This document shows, piece after piece, positions 18,065 to 24,790 of a DNA stretch of 64,000 nt. A model generated the notes under the pieces. That model saw nothing but the letters and a program-made list of their open reading frames with translations, was not told the DNA's origin and did no database searches. The DNA is from Massilia sp. UBA2604 (GTDB taxonomy: Bacteria; Pseudomonadota; Gammaproteobacteria; Burkholderiales; Burkholderiaceae_D): contig DDKG01000075.1 of the NCBI GenBank assembly GCA_002339265.1, positions 62,001-126,000 on the forward strand. Reading direction: 5' to 3'. The first letter of the stretch is position 1; the number at the start of each line of letters is the position of its first letter. The position numbers and the translations under genes are program-made.

Positions 18065-18250
18065 TTACTCCTGTTCTTTCGGTTCACGGACCGGTTCGAT
18101 CTTGGTGAGTTCGCCGGTACCAACATTGCGGACGTAGCTTCCGCCCACCGCAGGGTCTTGCTGCGGCACAGGCGCCAGTGCAGACGTCTGCACTTCGTCA
18201 GCCTTGCCCAGATCCGGCGTACTCGCGCCGGCGGTTTTCAGGTCTTTCAT
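18065..18250 (-). CDS. Small tail-region protein, unknown
   Basis: A 61-residue hydrophilic Pro/Glu-rich protein (MKDLKTAGASTPDLGKADEVQ...VREPKEQE), likely disordered. The ATG at 18250 overlaps the upstream stop by four bases, and the tube gene starts three bases after its stop, so it is translated within the tail operon. The 18-bp palindrome copy 2 is embedded in its codons for VQTSAL. Function unknown. Confidence 0.6.
   Translation of the reverse strand: MKDLKTAGASTPDLGKADEVQTSALAPVPQQDPAVGGSYVRNVGTGELTKIEPVREPKEQE
18177..18194. repeat. Dispersed 18-bp palindrome, copy 2
   Basis: AGTGCAGACGTCTGCACT, a perfect 18-bp palindrome inside a coding gene and identical to the centre of copy 1. Confidence 0.75.
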
Positions 18251-18696
18251 AACGTCAGGGTTCTCCCATTGGTTTGGTGTTTCACTACGAAGCGCGCGCT
18301 GACACACGCCATGCTGTTGTCCAGCTCCTCGAAGTCCCAAGCCAGGGTGTCGCCCGGCAAAGGCCCGATATCCATCACGCCGTAGCCGAGACCCGAGCCG
18401 CCATCGAGGTTGTCGAAGACCGACTCAAGCACCTGGTCGGCGACCGTGCCAGGCACGTCCTCAGCGCCGTCGCGGCCATAGCACTCGATTTCGATCAGCG
18501 TGTCCCAGGTGGTACGGCCACCCAGCTGCTTCACTTCCTGCGACAACGCGCGGCCGAGCCGGACCACGATTACCCGGCTTTTGTCATTGCCTAGTGGGCG
18601 CCGGCGGTTGACGTAGATGCGATCGACGACGATTGCCGGGTCTTCCTGCAGGCGCTGCGCGATCGCCTGTACGATCGCCATGTGCTGGGTCGTCAT
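18247..18696 (-). CDS. Tail terminator/completion-like protein
   Basis: A 149-residue protein with an N-terminal helix (AIVQAIAQRLQEDPAIVVDRIYVN) and a central beta region (SRVIVVRLGRALSQEV...TLIEIECYGRD). This is the usual pattern for tail terminator/U-like proteins positioned between head-tail connector and tube genes. It overlaps both neighbours by four bases. Assignment is by position and fold-like pattern. Confidence 0.55.
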   Translation of the reverse strand: MTTQHMAIVQAIAQRLQEDPAIVVDRIYVNRRRPLGNDKSRVIVVRLGRALSQEVKQLGGRTTWDTLIEIECYGRDGAEDVPGTVADQVLESVFDNLDGGSGLGYGVMDIGPLPGDTLAWDFEELDNSMACVSARFVVKHQTNGRTLTL

Positions 18697-18998
18697 GCTT
18701 TCTCCAGGACGACTAGGCTCAGGCCAGTGGGCAGATAGCTATCGGGCTGGCAGTCGGCCACCCTCCAGGCCGCACCGTTAATGGTGATGCGCAGCTCGTC
18801 GAAATCTTCGGGTACGCGATCATTGGCGATGACCATTTGCGGCGCCGCCGCGCCCATGCCCATACCGACCATGCCATTCCTGTACTCGGCGTCGAAGATG
18901 ACGGGGATGTCACCTTCGACGCCGGGAATGCGCGCGAGGGCATTCGACAGGCGCTCCATCGCGAGCCGGTTTAGGCGGGCTTCGAGCTGGTCGAACAT
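18693..18998 (-). CDS. Head-tail joining protein (FII/attachment-like)
   Basis: A 101-residue protein with the pattern DIPVIFDAEYRNG...DELRITINGAAWRVADCQPDSYLPTGLSLVVLEKA, resembling lambda FII-type head-tail attachment proteins, and in the matching gene position (after the decoration protein, before the tail terminator). ATG at 18998 overlaps the upstream stop by one base. Confidence 0.6.
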   Translation of the reverse strand: MFDQLEARLNRLAMERLSNALARIPGVEGDIPVIFDAEYRNGMVGMGMGAAAPQMVIANDRVPEDFDELRITINGAAWRVADCQPDSYLPTGLSLVVLEKA

Positions 18999-19327
18999 CA
19001 GGCGTTGATCTTGATGCGGACGGAGGTCGCACCAGCGCCGGCCGCAGCTGCAGCGTAGCCGGCGACGGCGAGCGCGCCAGCGGTCTCGGTGAGACGCGCG
19101 TTTGCGGCATCCCAGTACAGCAGCTCGCCTTGGGCGACATCGTCGGCCGGCAGCTTCGCAACGGTCCACACGCCGGTAACTGCGACCGAGCCAGTGCTGT
19201 TGGGAGGGATGTCCGCGAGGGCGACGCCGATCCGCTTGCCCATGGCAACGACCGAGCCCGAGGCGACTGCAGTCGCGCCAGCGGTGTAGTCCAGCACATC
19301 GCCCTCGCTCACGTAATTCTTTGCCAT
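18998..19327 (-). CDS. Capsid decoration protein, DUF2190 type
   Basis: A 109-residue protein starting MAKNYVSEGDVLDYTAGATAVASGSVVAMGKRIGVALADI, the recognisable start of DUF2190 decoration/cement proteins (VSEGxxLxYTAgAtVaSGsvVxxG...GVAxxdI). It stabilises the expanded capsid by binding the outer surface. It lies directly after the protease-capsid fusion gene. Confidence 0.88.
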   Translation of the reverse strand: MAKNYVSEGDVLDYTAGATAVASGSVVAMGKRIGVALADIPPNSTGSVAVTGVWTVAKLPADDVAQGELLYWDAANARLTETAGALAVAGYAAAAAGAGATSVRIKINA

Positions 19328-19388
19328 TCCTGGCTCCTTTTCGATTCGGAAGGCGCCGCAAGCGCGACGCCAGGGTTATGGGGAGGGT

Positions 19389-20723
19389 TTATGCAGCGCC
19401 TGGGGTCTTGGCCAGGGTGCGGAAGTCGAGTGCCTTCACGCCGGCATCCATGCGCACCTTGAACTCGACGCCATCGCGGGTCCAGCCGTCCTGCTGCTCG
19501 AGGGTCGGCGCCTGGTTGCCGTCCAGGTATTGCACTTCGACAGTGTCGTGAATGTTCTGATCGGCCGCGCCGTACCAGGTGGTTGGCGCGCTGTCCAGGC
19601 GGGCATCGCTGATGACCTCGAACGTGCCGCGTACCGAGTTCGGCACCGTGTTGTTCTTGGTGTTTGCACCGACTTCGAACTCGCTGTCCTTCACGACCTT
19701 GGCAGTGCCTTCCAGCGCGACCGGCACGAGCAGCTTGGCCAGGCGGATATTCAGGGTGGCGTTGCCATCGGTCTGCCTGGCCATCGCAACACGCATGGCG
19801 TCAACGCCGGCGGTGGAGATGCCGGCAGCAGCCAGCAGGTTCTTGTGGTCGCCGTGGAACAGCTCCTTGCCGTCTGCCATCAGCGGATTGCCGGTCAGGA
19901 TCGCGTACACCAGGTCACCGATGGTGCGGATCGCGGCGCGCCCCATACGACGCGGGATCTTCGTGAAGGCGTCCAGGTCGTCGTTGATGATGGTCTGACG
20001 GGTCAGCGAGAACATCTTGCCGTAGGTGGCCAGCTGCACGGTCTCGCCGCGCTCACCCACGTTGGCGTACTTGTACTCGCCGCCGTCCTGGATCTTGTCC
20101 AGCGATGGGAAGGTGTTCAGGTCAAGGCGCTTGCCCGGCTTGAAGTCGCCCAGGGTGCCGATCGAGGTCCACAGCTGGAAGGTCTCCTCCGCTTCTTCGT
20201 AGCCCTTCATCATCGCCTTGTCGGCCACGTTGGCCAGCAGCAGCGGGAAGTCCGAGCTGGTGTTGGTGAACGCGGCCGCGACCACGTCCATCTTGGACAT
20301 GCCGCGTGCGTTCACGCCGGCGTGAGCCAGGCATTCGCGCGCCAGGTCCATCAGCGTGAGGCCGCGATAGTTGTTAGCCTTGTCGTCCTTTGCCAGGTTG
20401 CTGCGCGCCAGGATCGATGCCTGGGCGCCGGCACGGAACTTGTCGCGCTCGTCTTCCAGGGTGACGATATAGCTGCCAGCGATCGGCGTCGAGCCCTTGC
20501 CCAGGTGGGCCAGCAGCTTGGTGTTCGCCTGCTCGATGGTGCAGTCGTGATCATCCGCGCAGGTCGTCTGCAGGGCAGCGACGCCTTCAAAGCTGGCGAA
20601 CGATGCGAATGCTGCAGCGATGCCGGCGCGACGCGTTTTGTCGGCGGCCAGGGCGGCCTGCGCTGCAGCCTTCACGGCGTCCTGGGTCGGGTCGGCGCCC
20701 GCCGGGGTATTGGCTCCTGCCAT
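19389..20723 (-). CDS. Internal-start scaffold-capsid product within the fusion gene
   Basis: Within the fusion gene, the in-frame ATG at 20723 (MAGANTPAGADPTQDAVK) is preceded by AAGGAG nine bases upstream, a better ribosome site than expected by chance in coding DNA. Translation from here would give a 444-residue scaffold-plus-capsid polypeptide without the protease, comparable in logic to lambda C/Nu3 nesting, and would supply capsid subunits in excess over protease. Confidence 0.65.
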   Translation of the reverse strand: MAGANTPAGADPTQDAVKAAAQAALAADKTRRAGIAAAFASFASFEGVAALQTTCADDHDCTIEQANTKLLAHLGKGSTPIAGSYIVTLEDERDKFRAGAQASILARSNLAKDDKANNYRGLTLMDLARECLAHAGVNARGMSKMDVVAAAFTNTSSDFPLLLANVADKAMMKGYEEAEETFQLWTSIGTLGDFKPGKRLDLNTFPSLDKIQDGGEYKYANVGERGETVQLATYGKMFSLTRQTIINDDLDAFTKIPRRMGRAAIRTIGDLVYAILTGNPLMADGKELFHGDHKNLLAAAGISTAGVDAMRVAMARQTDGNATLNIRLAKLLVPVALEGTAKVVKDSEFEVGANTKNNTVPNSVRGTFEVISDARLDSAPTTWYGAADQNIHDTVEVQYLDGNQAPTLEQQDGWTRDGVEFKVRMDAGVKALDFRTLAKTPGAA

Positions 20724-21440
20724 GGTGTTGCTCTCCTTCGATTGGGGTTGAGGCGCGGCAGATGCCGCCGGGTTAGTCGGCTGCGGGAACGATGCGTACC
20801 GCGCCTTGATGGAATCCTTCAGCTGTGCACTCGCCGCGACCGGCAGGCCGGCAACAACGACGTCCACGAACTTGGCGGCCAGGGCCTGCTCGGCCGTGTA
20901 CCAGTGGTCCTTACCGTCGGTGAGCAGGGCCAGCATCTCTGCCTTGTCGCCGCCGGTCTTCGATGCGTAGGTGGTCGACATCGCTTCGGCCCAGCTGTCG
21001 AGCATCTCGGCGTACTCGCGCATCGCTGCGCTGTTGCCGGAGTTCCAGCCCCAAGGGGCATGGATCATGATTTGCGCGTTCTCTGCCATCTCGACGCTGT
21101 CGCCGGCCATGGCGATCAGGCTGGCGATCGAGGCGGCGATGCCGTCGACGACCGTGGTGACGGTTGCCTTGTGACGCTTGAGCGCGTTGTGGATGGCGAT
21201 GCCGTCGGTCACCGAGCCGCCATAGCTATTGATGCGCACGGTCAGTTGCTCGACATCGAGGGCCATCACATCACGTACGAACGATGCCGCCGCAATGGTG
21301 TCGCCGTACCAGCTCTCGCCGATATCGCCATAGATGAGGATCTCCGCAGCGGATGCCTGCACACCGCCAGCAGCGCTTGCCCGCGCGTTCGGGCGGATGG
21401 TGTACCACTTTGGCGGCTGGTTCTGATCTGCTGTAGCCAT
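19389..21440 (-). CDS. ClpP-like prohead protease / major capsid fusion
   Basis: A 683-residue fusion. Residues 1-210 are a ClpP-like serine protease (VRINSYGGSVTDGIAIHNAL; catalytic serine in GIAASIASLIAMAG; histidine in MIHAPWGW). A variable linker/scaffold follows (about 240-330), and the C-terminal part is the HK97-like major capsid protein (FPLLLANVADKAMMKGYEEAEETFQLW...). The protease is expected to cut itself and the scaffold during maturation. Start 21440 has AAGGAA at proper spacing; an ATG 13 codons upstream is less well placed. It has its own transcription-unit start: terminator and 26-bp inverted repeat lie just upstream. Confidence 0.93.
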   Translation of the reverse strand: MATADQNQPPKWYTIRPNARASAAGGVQASAAEILIYGDIGESWYGDTIAAASFVRDVMALDVEQLTVRINSYGGSVTDGIAIHNALKRHKATVTTVVDGIAASIASLIAMAGDSVEMAENAQIMIHAPWGWNSGNSAAMREYAEMLDSWAEAMSTTYASKTGGDKAEMLALLTDGKDHWYTAEQALAAKFVDVVVAGLPVAASAQLKDSIKARYASFPQPTNPAASAAPQPQSKESNTMAGANTPAGADPTQDAVKAAAQAALAADKTRRAGIAAAFASFASFEGVAALQTTCADDHDCTIEQANTKLLAHLGKGSTPIAGSYIVTLEDERDKFRAGAQASILARSNLAKDDKANNYRGLTLMDLARECLAHAGVNARGMSKMDVVAAAFTNTSSDFPLLLANVADKAMMKGYEEAEETFQLWTSIGTLGDFKPGKRLDLNTFPSLDKIQDGGEYKYANVGERGETVQLATYGKMFSLTRQTIINDDLDAFTKIPRRMGRAAIRTIGDLVYAILTGNPLMADGKELFHGDHKNLLAAAGISTAGVDAMRVAMARQTDGNATLNIRLAKLLVPVALEGTAKVVKDSEFEVGANTKNNTVPNSVRGTFEVISDARLDSAPTTWYGAADQNIHDTVEVQYLDGNQAPTLEQQDGWTRDGVEFKVRMDAGVKALDFRTLAKTPGAA

Positions 21441-21497
21441 CGTCCGTATTCCTTGTCGAATGCTTCGTTTTGAAGTCATCAGTTTGTTGGTCCGGCA

Positions 21498-21523
21498 GTC
21501 CCATTTCTAGGGAGAAATGAGAC
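21498..21523. repeat. 26-bp late inverted repeat, copy 2 (before capsid gene)
   Basis: Half sites GTCCCATTTCT and AGAAATGAGAC around AGGG. It lies between the portal terminator (21544-21569) and the protease-capsid start (21440), i.e. where a promoter for the capsid unit is expected. Confidence 0.78.
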
Positions 21524-21543
21524 AGTTTTGATGGGCAGAGACG

Positions 21544-21569
21544 AAAAAAAGGCCACCTAGTGGTGGCCT
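21544..21569 (-). terminator. Rho-independent terminator after portal
   Basis: Minus-strand stem AGGCCACC / GGTGGCCT with a four-base loop followed by seven T residues. It separates the portal unit from the capsid unit, so the capsid gene needs its own promoter. Confidence 0.85.
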
Positions 21570-21584
21570 CGGGTGAGCGATAGA

Positions 21585-23120
21585 TCACTCGTTCTTGTCG
21601 TCTTCCTTGGGTGGCGGCACCGGCGGCGATGACTTGTTCGTGTTGGCGAAGTCGGAAGCGAACACCAGGCCGCGGTCCTTGCACTCGGCCCGGTGCGCCG
21701 CGATCTGCTCGATGACGTCGCGCGGGTTCGCACCGCGCTTGCGCATGACTTCGGCCTCGCTGGCGAAACCGTCCAGCACGAGCGAGTGCCAGGCCATCGC
21801 TTCCTTCAGCGGATCAATCCAGGGCATCGACTGGCCGACGAACAGCGCATCGTCCGCAGTTTCGGGATCTACGTCCGCCGGCATCTTCACTACGCCTGAC
21901 AGGTGTGCGGTTTTCACAAAATCGTTCCAGGTCGGTTGGACGAACTGACCCACGAATTCGTCGCACAGCACCGCGTAGTGGATCCACTGCTCGACCAGCT
22001 CCTGACGTTGTGAAGAATAGGTGCCGCTGTAGTCGCGCGCGATGCTCGAGTAGCTGCCGCCCAGGCCGGCCGCAACAGCGCGCAACTGGCCCTGCCGGAA
22101 CGTGACCAGGTTCGGATTGGGACGGTTCGAGTCGATCATGCCGATCTCTTCGCCCACGCCCAGGTTGTCGATGATCATGCCTGGCGAAAAATGCAGCTCA
22201 CGAGGCTGGCCGGCGCCGCCTTCACCCGTGTCGGGATAATGCTCGGGCGAGCCCTTCTTGACGTACGCCGTCAGGGACGCGGCAACCTTCGCCGCGATGC
22301 GTTCGGATTCCTCATAGTCCTTGATGTCCTCAAGGCGGCCGATGACGCTGGCGAATTCGGAAACGCCGCGCATCTGCCCGATGCGGTCGATCGACGCGAT
22401 GTGATGCATGCGGCCGGCGTCGATGCGCTTGAGCTCGTAGCTGCCCTTCGTCCAGTTGTCGCTGCCCGGGAAGCTCTTGTAGGCCCAGTAGCCCGTCGGC
22501 TTGCCCCAAGTGTTGCGCTCGATGCCCTGCTGAATGCCGCGCGCCTGGTCGAAGTAATCGAATGGAATCAGGTCGGGCTCCATCAGCTCTAGCGAATACG
22601 GGACCTTGGTGCCGTGGTCGAGCAGTGGGACGGCGCCGAAGAGACGCTGCGTGAAGCATTCGCCGTCACGCATCCAGGTCTTCGCCACCAGACGCTGCAC
22701 CTTGCTCCAGTGATGCCGCTGTGTGACCTCCGGCGTTTGCGCCCAGTTACGGTACGCCGTGCGTAGGGCGGCTGCGTACTCGGCGTGGATGGACCCGTCG
22801 CGGCGCCGCGGCTGCGGCTCGATGCCGATGCCGCTTGGGCCAACCACGTTGTTCACCAAGGTGCGCAGCGCCCCGCGCGCGATGTCGTGGTTCGACTCGA
22901 GGTGGCGGGCCAGGCCGCGCAGGCCGACCGCGCCCATCTGCGAGCCAGCGTTCGGCGAGCCGTTCGCCTTGCGCCCCTTGCGCAGGCGTGACGGCTTCGC
23001 GGCTTCGTACTGGCTAAGGACGTTGCGTGCAGCAAGACGGCGCACGCCGGCACCAGGGAAGAAGAACGCGATTGCCTGGTCGAAGAAATTGAGTTGGACC
23101 TTCGGGGCCGCCTTCATCAT
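21585..23120 (-). CDS. Portal protein (lambda type)
   Basis: A 511-residue portal, the dodecameric ring at the packaging vertex. Lambda-portal family marks: NVLSQYEAAKPSRLRKGRK near the N-terminus, ARHLESNHDIARGALRTLVNNVVG, HHIASIDRIGQMRGVSEFA, and GLGGSYSSIARDYSGTYSSQRQELVEQW. It starts in a four-base overlap with the gpW-like gene. The C-terminal tail is Pro/Lys/Asp-rich. Confidence 0.95.
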   Translation of the reverse strand: MMKAAPKVQLNFFDQAIAFFFPGAGVRRLAARNVLSQYEAAKPSRLRKGRKANGSPNAGSQMGAVGLRGLARHLESNHDIARGALRTLVNNVVGPSGIGIEPQPRRRDGSIHAEYAAALRTAYRNWAQTPEVTQRHHWSKVQRLVAKTWMRDGECFTQRLFGAVPLLDHGTKVPYSLELMEPDLIPFDYFDQARGIQQGIERNTWGKPTGYWAYKSFPGSDNWTKGSYELKRIDAGRMHHIASIDRIGQMRGVSEFASVIGRLEDIKDYEESERIAAKVAASLTAYVKKGSPEHYPDTGEGGAGQPRELHFSPGMIIDNLGVGEEIGMIDSNRPNPNLVTFRQGQLRAVAAGLGGSYSSIARDYSGTYSSQRQELVEQWIHYAVLCDEFVGQFVQPTWNDFVKTAHLSGVVKMPADVDPETADDALFVGQSMPWIDPLKEAMAWHSLVLDGFASEAEVMRKRGANPRDVIEQIAAHRAECKDRGLVFASDFANTNKSSPPVPPPKEDDKNE

Positions 23121-23350
23121 CGGCGGTCTCCAAAGCTGGCAACCGAGAAGGACATGCCGCCAATCGAAGGGCGGCCACTGGCTGCGCGCGACTCTTGCGC
23201 GACTCGCGCCTCCCATTCGCGGCGGCCGGCGCGGATCTCCTGGAGATTTTCCATGCCCATCGAACGGCCTTGGAAGGTGATGGTCTTGCCGGACAAGACG
23301 GCCAGCTCGGCGTCGAGGTACTTGGCAAGCATATGTGCTGATGTGGTCAT
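23117..23350 (-). CDS. gpW-like head-tail joining protein
   Basis: A 77-residue protein with an N-terminal helix and a short hairpin (YLDAELAVLSGKTITFQGRSMGMENLQEIRAGRREWEARV), the gpW pattern. It plugs the portal after packaging. It is the first gene of the portal transcription unit, with the third 26-bp inverted repeat 41 bp upstream of its start. Confidence 0.85.
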   Translation of the reverse strand: MTTSAHMLAKYLDAELAVLSGKTITFQGRSMGMENLQEIRAGRREWEARVAQESRAASGRPSIGGMSFSVASFGDRR

Positions 23351-23391
23351 TGGGCTCTCCCTAGTCTAAGCCCAACACTACTTTTCGCGAC

Positions 23392-23417
23392 GTCCCATTT
23401 CTAGGGAGAAATGAGAC
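23392..23417. repeat. 26-bp late inverted repeat, copy 3 (before gpW-portal)
   Basis: Half sites GTCCCATTTCT and AGAAATGAGAC around AGGG, identical to copy 2. It lies 41 bp upstream of the gpW start and in front of a leftward transcription unit. Confidence 0.78.
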
Positions 23418-23536
23418 AACCTATGTCTGCGAAGTTGTCGAATTCGTTTTGGGTGTCAACGTTGCAGTAGGACTGACTTTCGATGACAATGAACCAGCCG
23501 GTCCTGTTGTGTCCGGCGTGCGTAGATAGGAAGCAA

Positions 23537-23560
23537 CCTCCAATCTTAAAAAATTGGAGG
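23537..23560 (+). promoter_or_regulatory. Hairpin occluding a ribosome-binding site
   Basis: CCTCCAAT (23537-23544) pairs perfectly with ATTGGAGG (23553-23560) over an eight-base loop. The right arm contains the Shine-Dalgarno GGAGG of the gene at 23564, so the ribosome-binding site would be base-paired in the RNA. Confidence 0.6.
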
Positions 23561-23563
23561 AAC

Positions 23564-23806
23564 ATGCAACACAAGCAACAAAAGCAGCAACTGTCGGCTC
23601 GCGCCCGGAATATTGTTAAATATTTAAAGGTGCATGCTCTCATCAACGCTCAGCTCTACTTCGAACTGATTGGATCGCTAACGGAACAAAACGACTCAGA
23701 CCCCCAAGCCCTACTGACCAAACTCGTCATAAACACGGTCTGTCAGATAGCCGTCAAATGCTTTAAGTCGCCCCCAAGGAATGACGATGAAAACAGCAAA
23801 AAGTAG
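23564..23806 (+). CDS. Small basic protein on the opposite strand to late genes
   Basis: An 80-residue Lys/Gln-rich protein (MQHKQQKQQLSARARNIVKYLKVHALINAQLYFEL...). The ATG follows GGAGGAAC, the best ribosome site in the area, so this start is preferred over the one at 23483. It is transcribed against the late operon in an AT-rich pocket between terminase and portal genes, typical of a moron expressed in the lysogen. No family recognised. Confidence 0.5.
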   Translation: MQHKQQKQQLSARARNIVKYLKVHALINAQLYFELIGSLTEQNDSDPQALLTKLVINTVCQIAVKCFKSPPRNDDENSKK

Positions 23807-23835
23807 TCAAGCAATCTAACTTATCCCGCACCCCT

Positions 23836-23888
23836 GGAGGTTCACCCTCCCACCTGAGGAATGCGTGCAGGACGCATGCCTAACAGGT
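23836..23888. other. Two consecutive hairpins, possible structured RNA or operator
   Basis: GGAGG/CCTCC (23836-23850) is followed by a larger imperfect palindrome 23852-23888 with paired blocks ACCTG/CAGGT, AGG/CCT and ATGCGT/ACGCAT. It lies between two rightward reading frames, without a T-run, so termination is not obvious. Confidence 0.4.
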
Positions 23889-23914
23889 AACACAACTAGG
23901 GCACCACAACAATC

Positions 23915-24511
23915 ATGGCGCAACAACTAGAAATGTTCTATGACATGTCGCTAGCAAGCGAGTTCGCCGCCGGGTCCGATTACGGGCGCGAGTCGATTCG
24001 CATATTGCAGGCCTTGTTAGACGAAAAGACGTTGTTGATTCGCAGAAGGAAACTCGATGAAATTCTCATCGATTCCAAGTACGAACACTTGAGCCTCCAT
24101 GAGGCGGCGCTGAAGCTTCTCGAAGGAGTAGCTGTCGAACCAGCACGAGTGAACGCCTCGGTTCTTGCACTGTTGATGGCGCAAGTCCGCCCGCCTCAAC
24201 GTGAAGCTATTGGTTCTAGCCCGAAACAACACCTGAAACGCAGGAGCGGTCACAATGCCCGCGAGCCGCCGTTGCTCAATTTTCACTCCGGCTTGGTAGC
24301 GTTGGCCACGTTGCCTACTACGTCGCTAAGCGCTTTAGCCATGTATGGCTCTCGCTTATCCGTCAATGCTCCACCCAATGTGACCAGATCTGCTACAACC
24401 GCCACTGGCGTCGCTACTGCCACTCCCACGGTCGCCTTGACCAAAGATCCCAAAGTATCGAACATCTTCCCTCCTAGGTATGCCGCTCCCAGCGCCGAGC
24501 GGCTGACGTGA
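23915..24511 (+). CDS. Uncertain rightward gene, moron candidate
   Basis: An open frame of 198 codons. The first ~120 residues look protein-like (MAQQLEMFYDMSLASEFAAGSDYGRESIRILQALLDEKTLLIRRRKLDEILIDSKYEHLSLHEAALKLLEG), with helices and balanced composition. The remaining ~60 codons are antisense to a credible small gene (24283-24465) and have the low-complexity look of a shadow. No clear ribosome site precedes the ATG. The frame may be real with an overlapping 3' end, or only partly meaningful. Confidence 0.35.
   Translation: MAQQLEMFYDMSLASEFAAGSDYGRESIRILQALLDEKTLLIRRRKLDEILIDSKYEHLSLHEAALKLLEGVAVEPARVNASVLALLMAQVRPPQREAIGSSPKQHLKRRSGHNAREPPLLNFHSGLVALATLPTTSLSALAMYGSRLSVNAPPNVTRSATTATGVATATPTVALTKDPKVSNIFPPRYAAPSAERLT
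24283..24465 (-). CDS. Small conserved-type hydrophobic phage protein
   Basis: A 60-residue protein (MFDTLGSLVKATVGVAVATPVAVVADLVTLGGALTDKREPY...) with one hydrophobic, amphipathic central stretch and a short polar end. Proteins of this pattern occur as small unknown ORFs in Burkholderiales prophages. It is in the late strand direction between terminase and head genes. Function unknown; membrane association possible. Confidence 0.55.
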   Translation of the reverse strand: MFDTLGSLVKATVGVAVATPVAVVADLVTLGGALTDKREPYMAKALSDVVGNVANATKPE

Positions 24512-24514
24512 GCA

Positions 24515-24790
24515 TCAGTCGCCCTTGATGAACCTGTAGAACTGCGAACGGCTGATGTTGTACTCGAGCATGAGCTCCTTCCGGTTGCGGCCGTTGTACT
24601 TGGCCTTGATCTCCAAGGCTCGCGCTTCGGGATCGACGTTGTGCTTCTTCACGTAGACCTCCTGCCCGCCCCACTGCGTACGGAGCATGGTGTCGACCAA
24701 CCGTTGCTTCTCGACGGGGAAGGCCCCGAGACCGAGCGTGGCGCCCACCAGGCTGACGAAGGCGCCAACGATGTCATGTTCGTTTTGCAT
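24515..24790 (-). CDS. Mor/C-like transcription activator
   Basis: A 91-residue protein. The C-terminal half (ALEIKAKYNGRNRKELMLEYNISRSQFYRFIKGD) has the Mor family helix-turn-helix pattern (YNGxNxxELxxxYxxSxxxxYRxIK). In phage Mu, Mor and C bind dyad sites upstream of middle and late promoters. Here the gene overlaps the terminase stop by one base and is placed to feed late control; the three 26-bp inverted repeats ahead of late units are natural candidate targets. The N-terminal part (about 1-45) differs from Mu Mor, so its dimerisation may differ. Confidence 0.7.
   Translation of the reverse strand: MQNEHDIVGAFVSLVGATLGLGAFPVEKQRLVDTMLRTQWGGQEVYVKKHNVDPEARALEIKAKYNGRNRKELMLEYNISRSQFYRFIKGD

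Noticed and set aside
23401-23646. A leftward 81-codon frame rich in Cys and Phe opposite the small gene at 23564
   Set aside because: Cys-rich shadow that would start inside the plus-strand gene and has no ribosome site.
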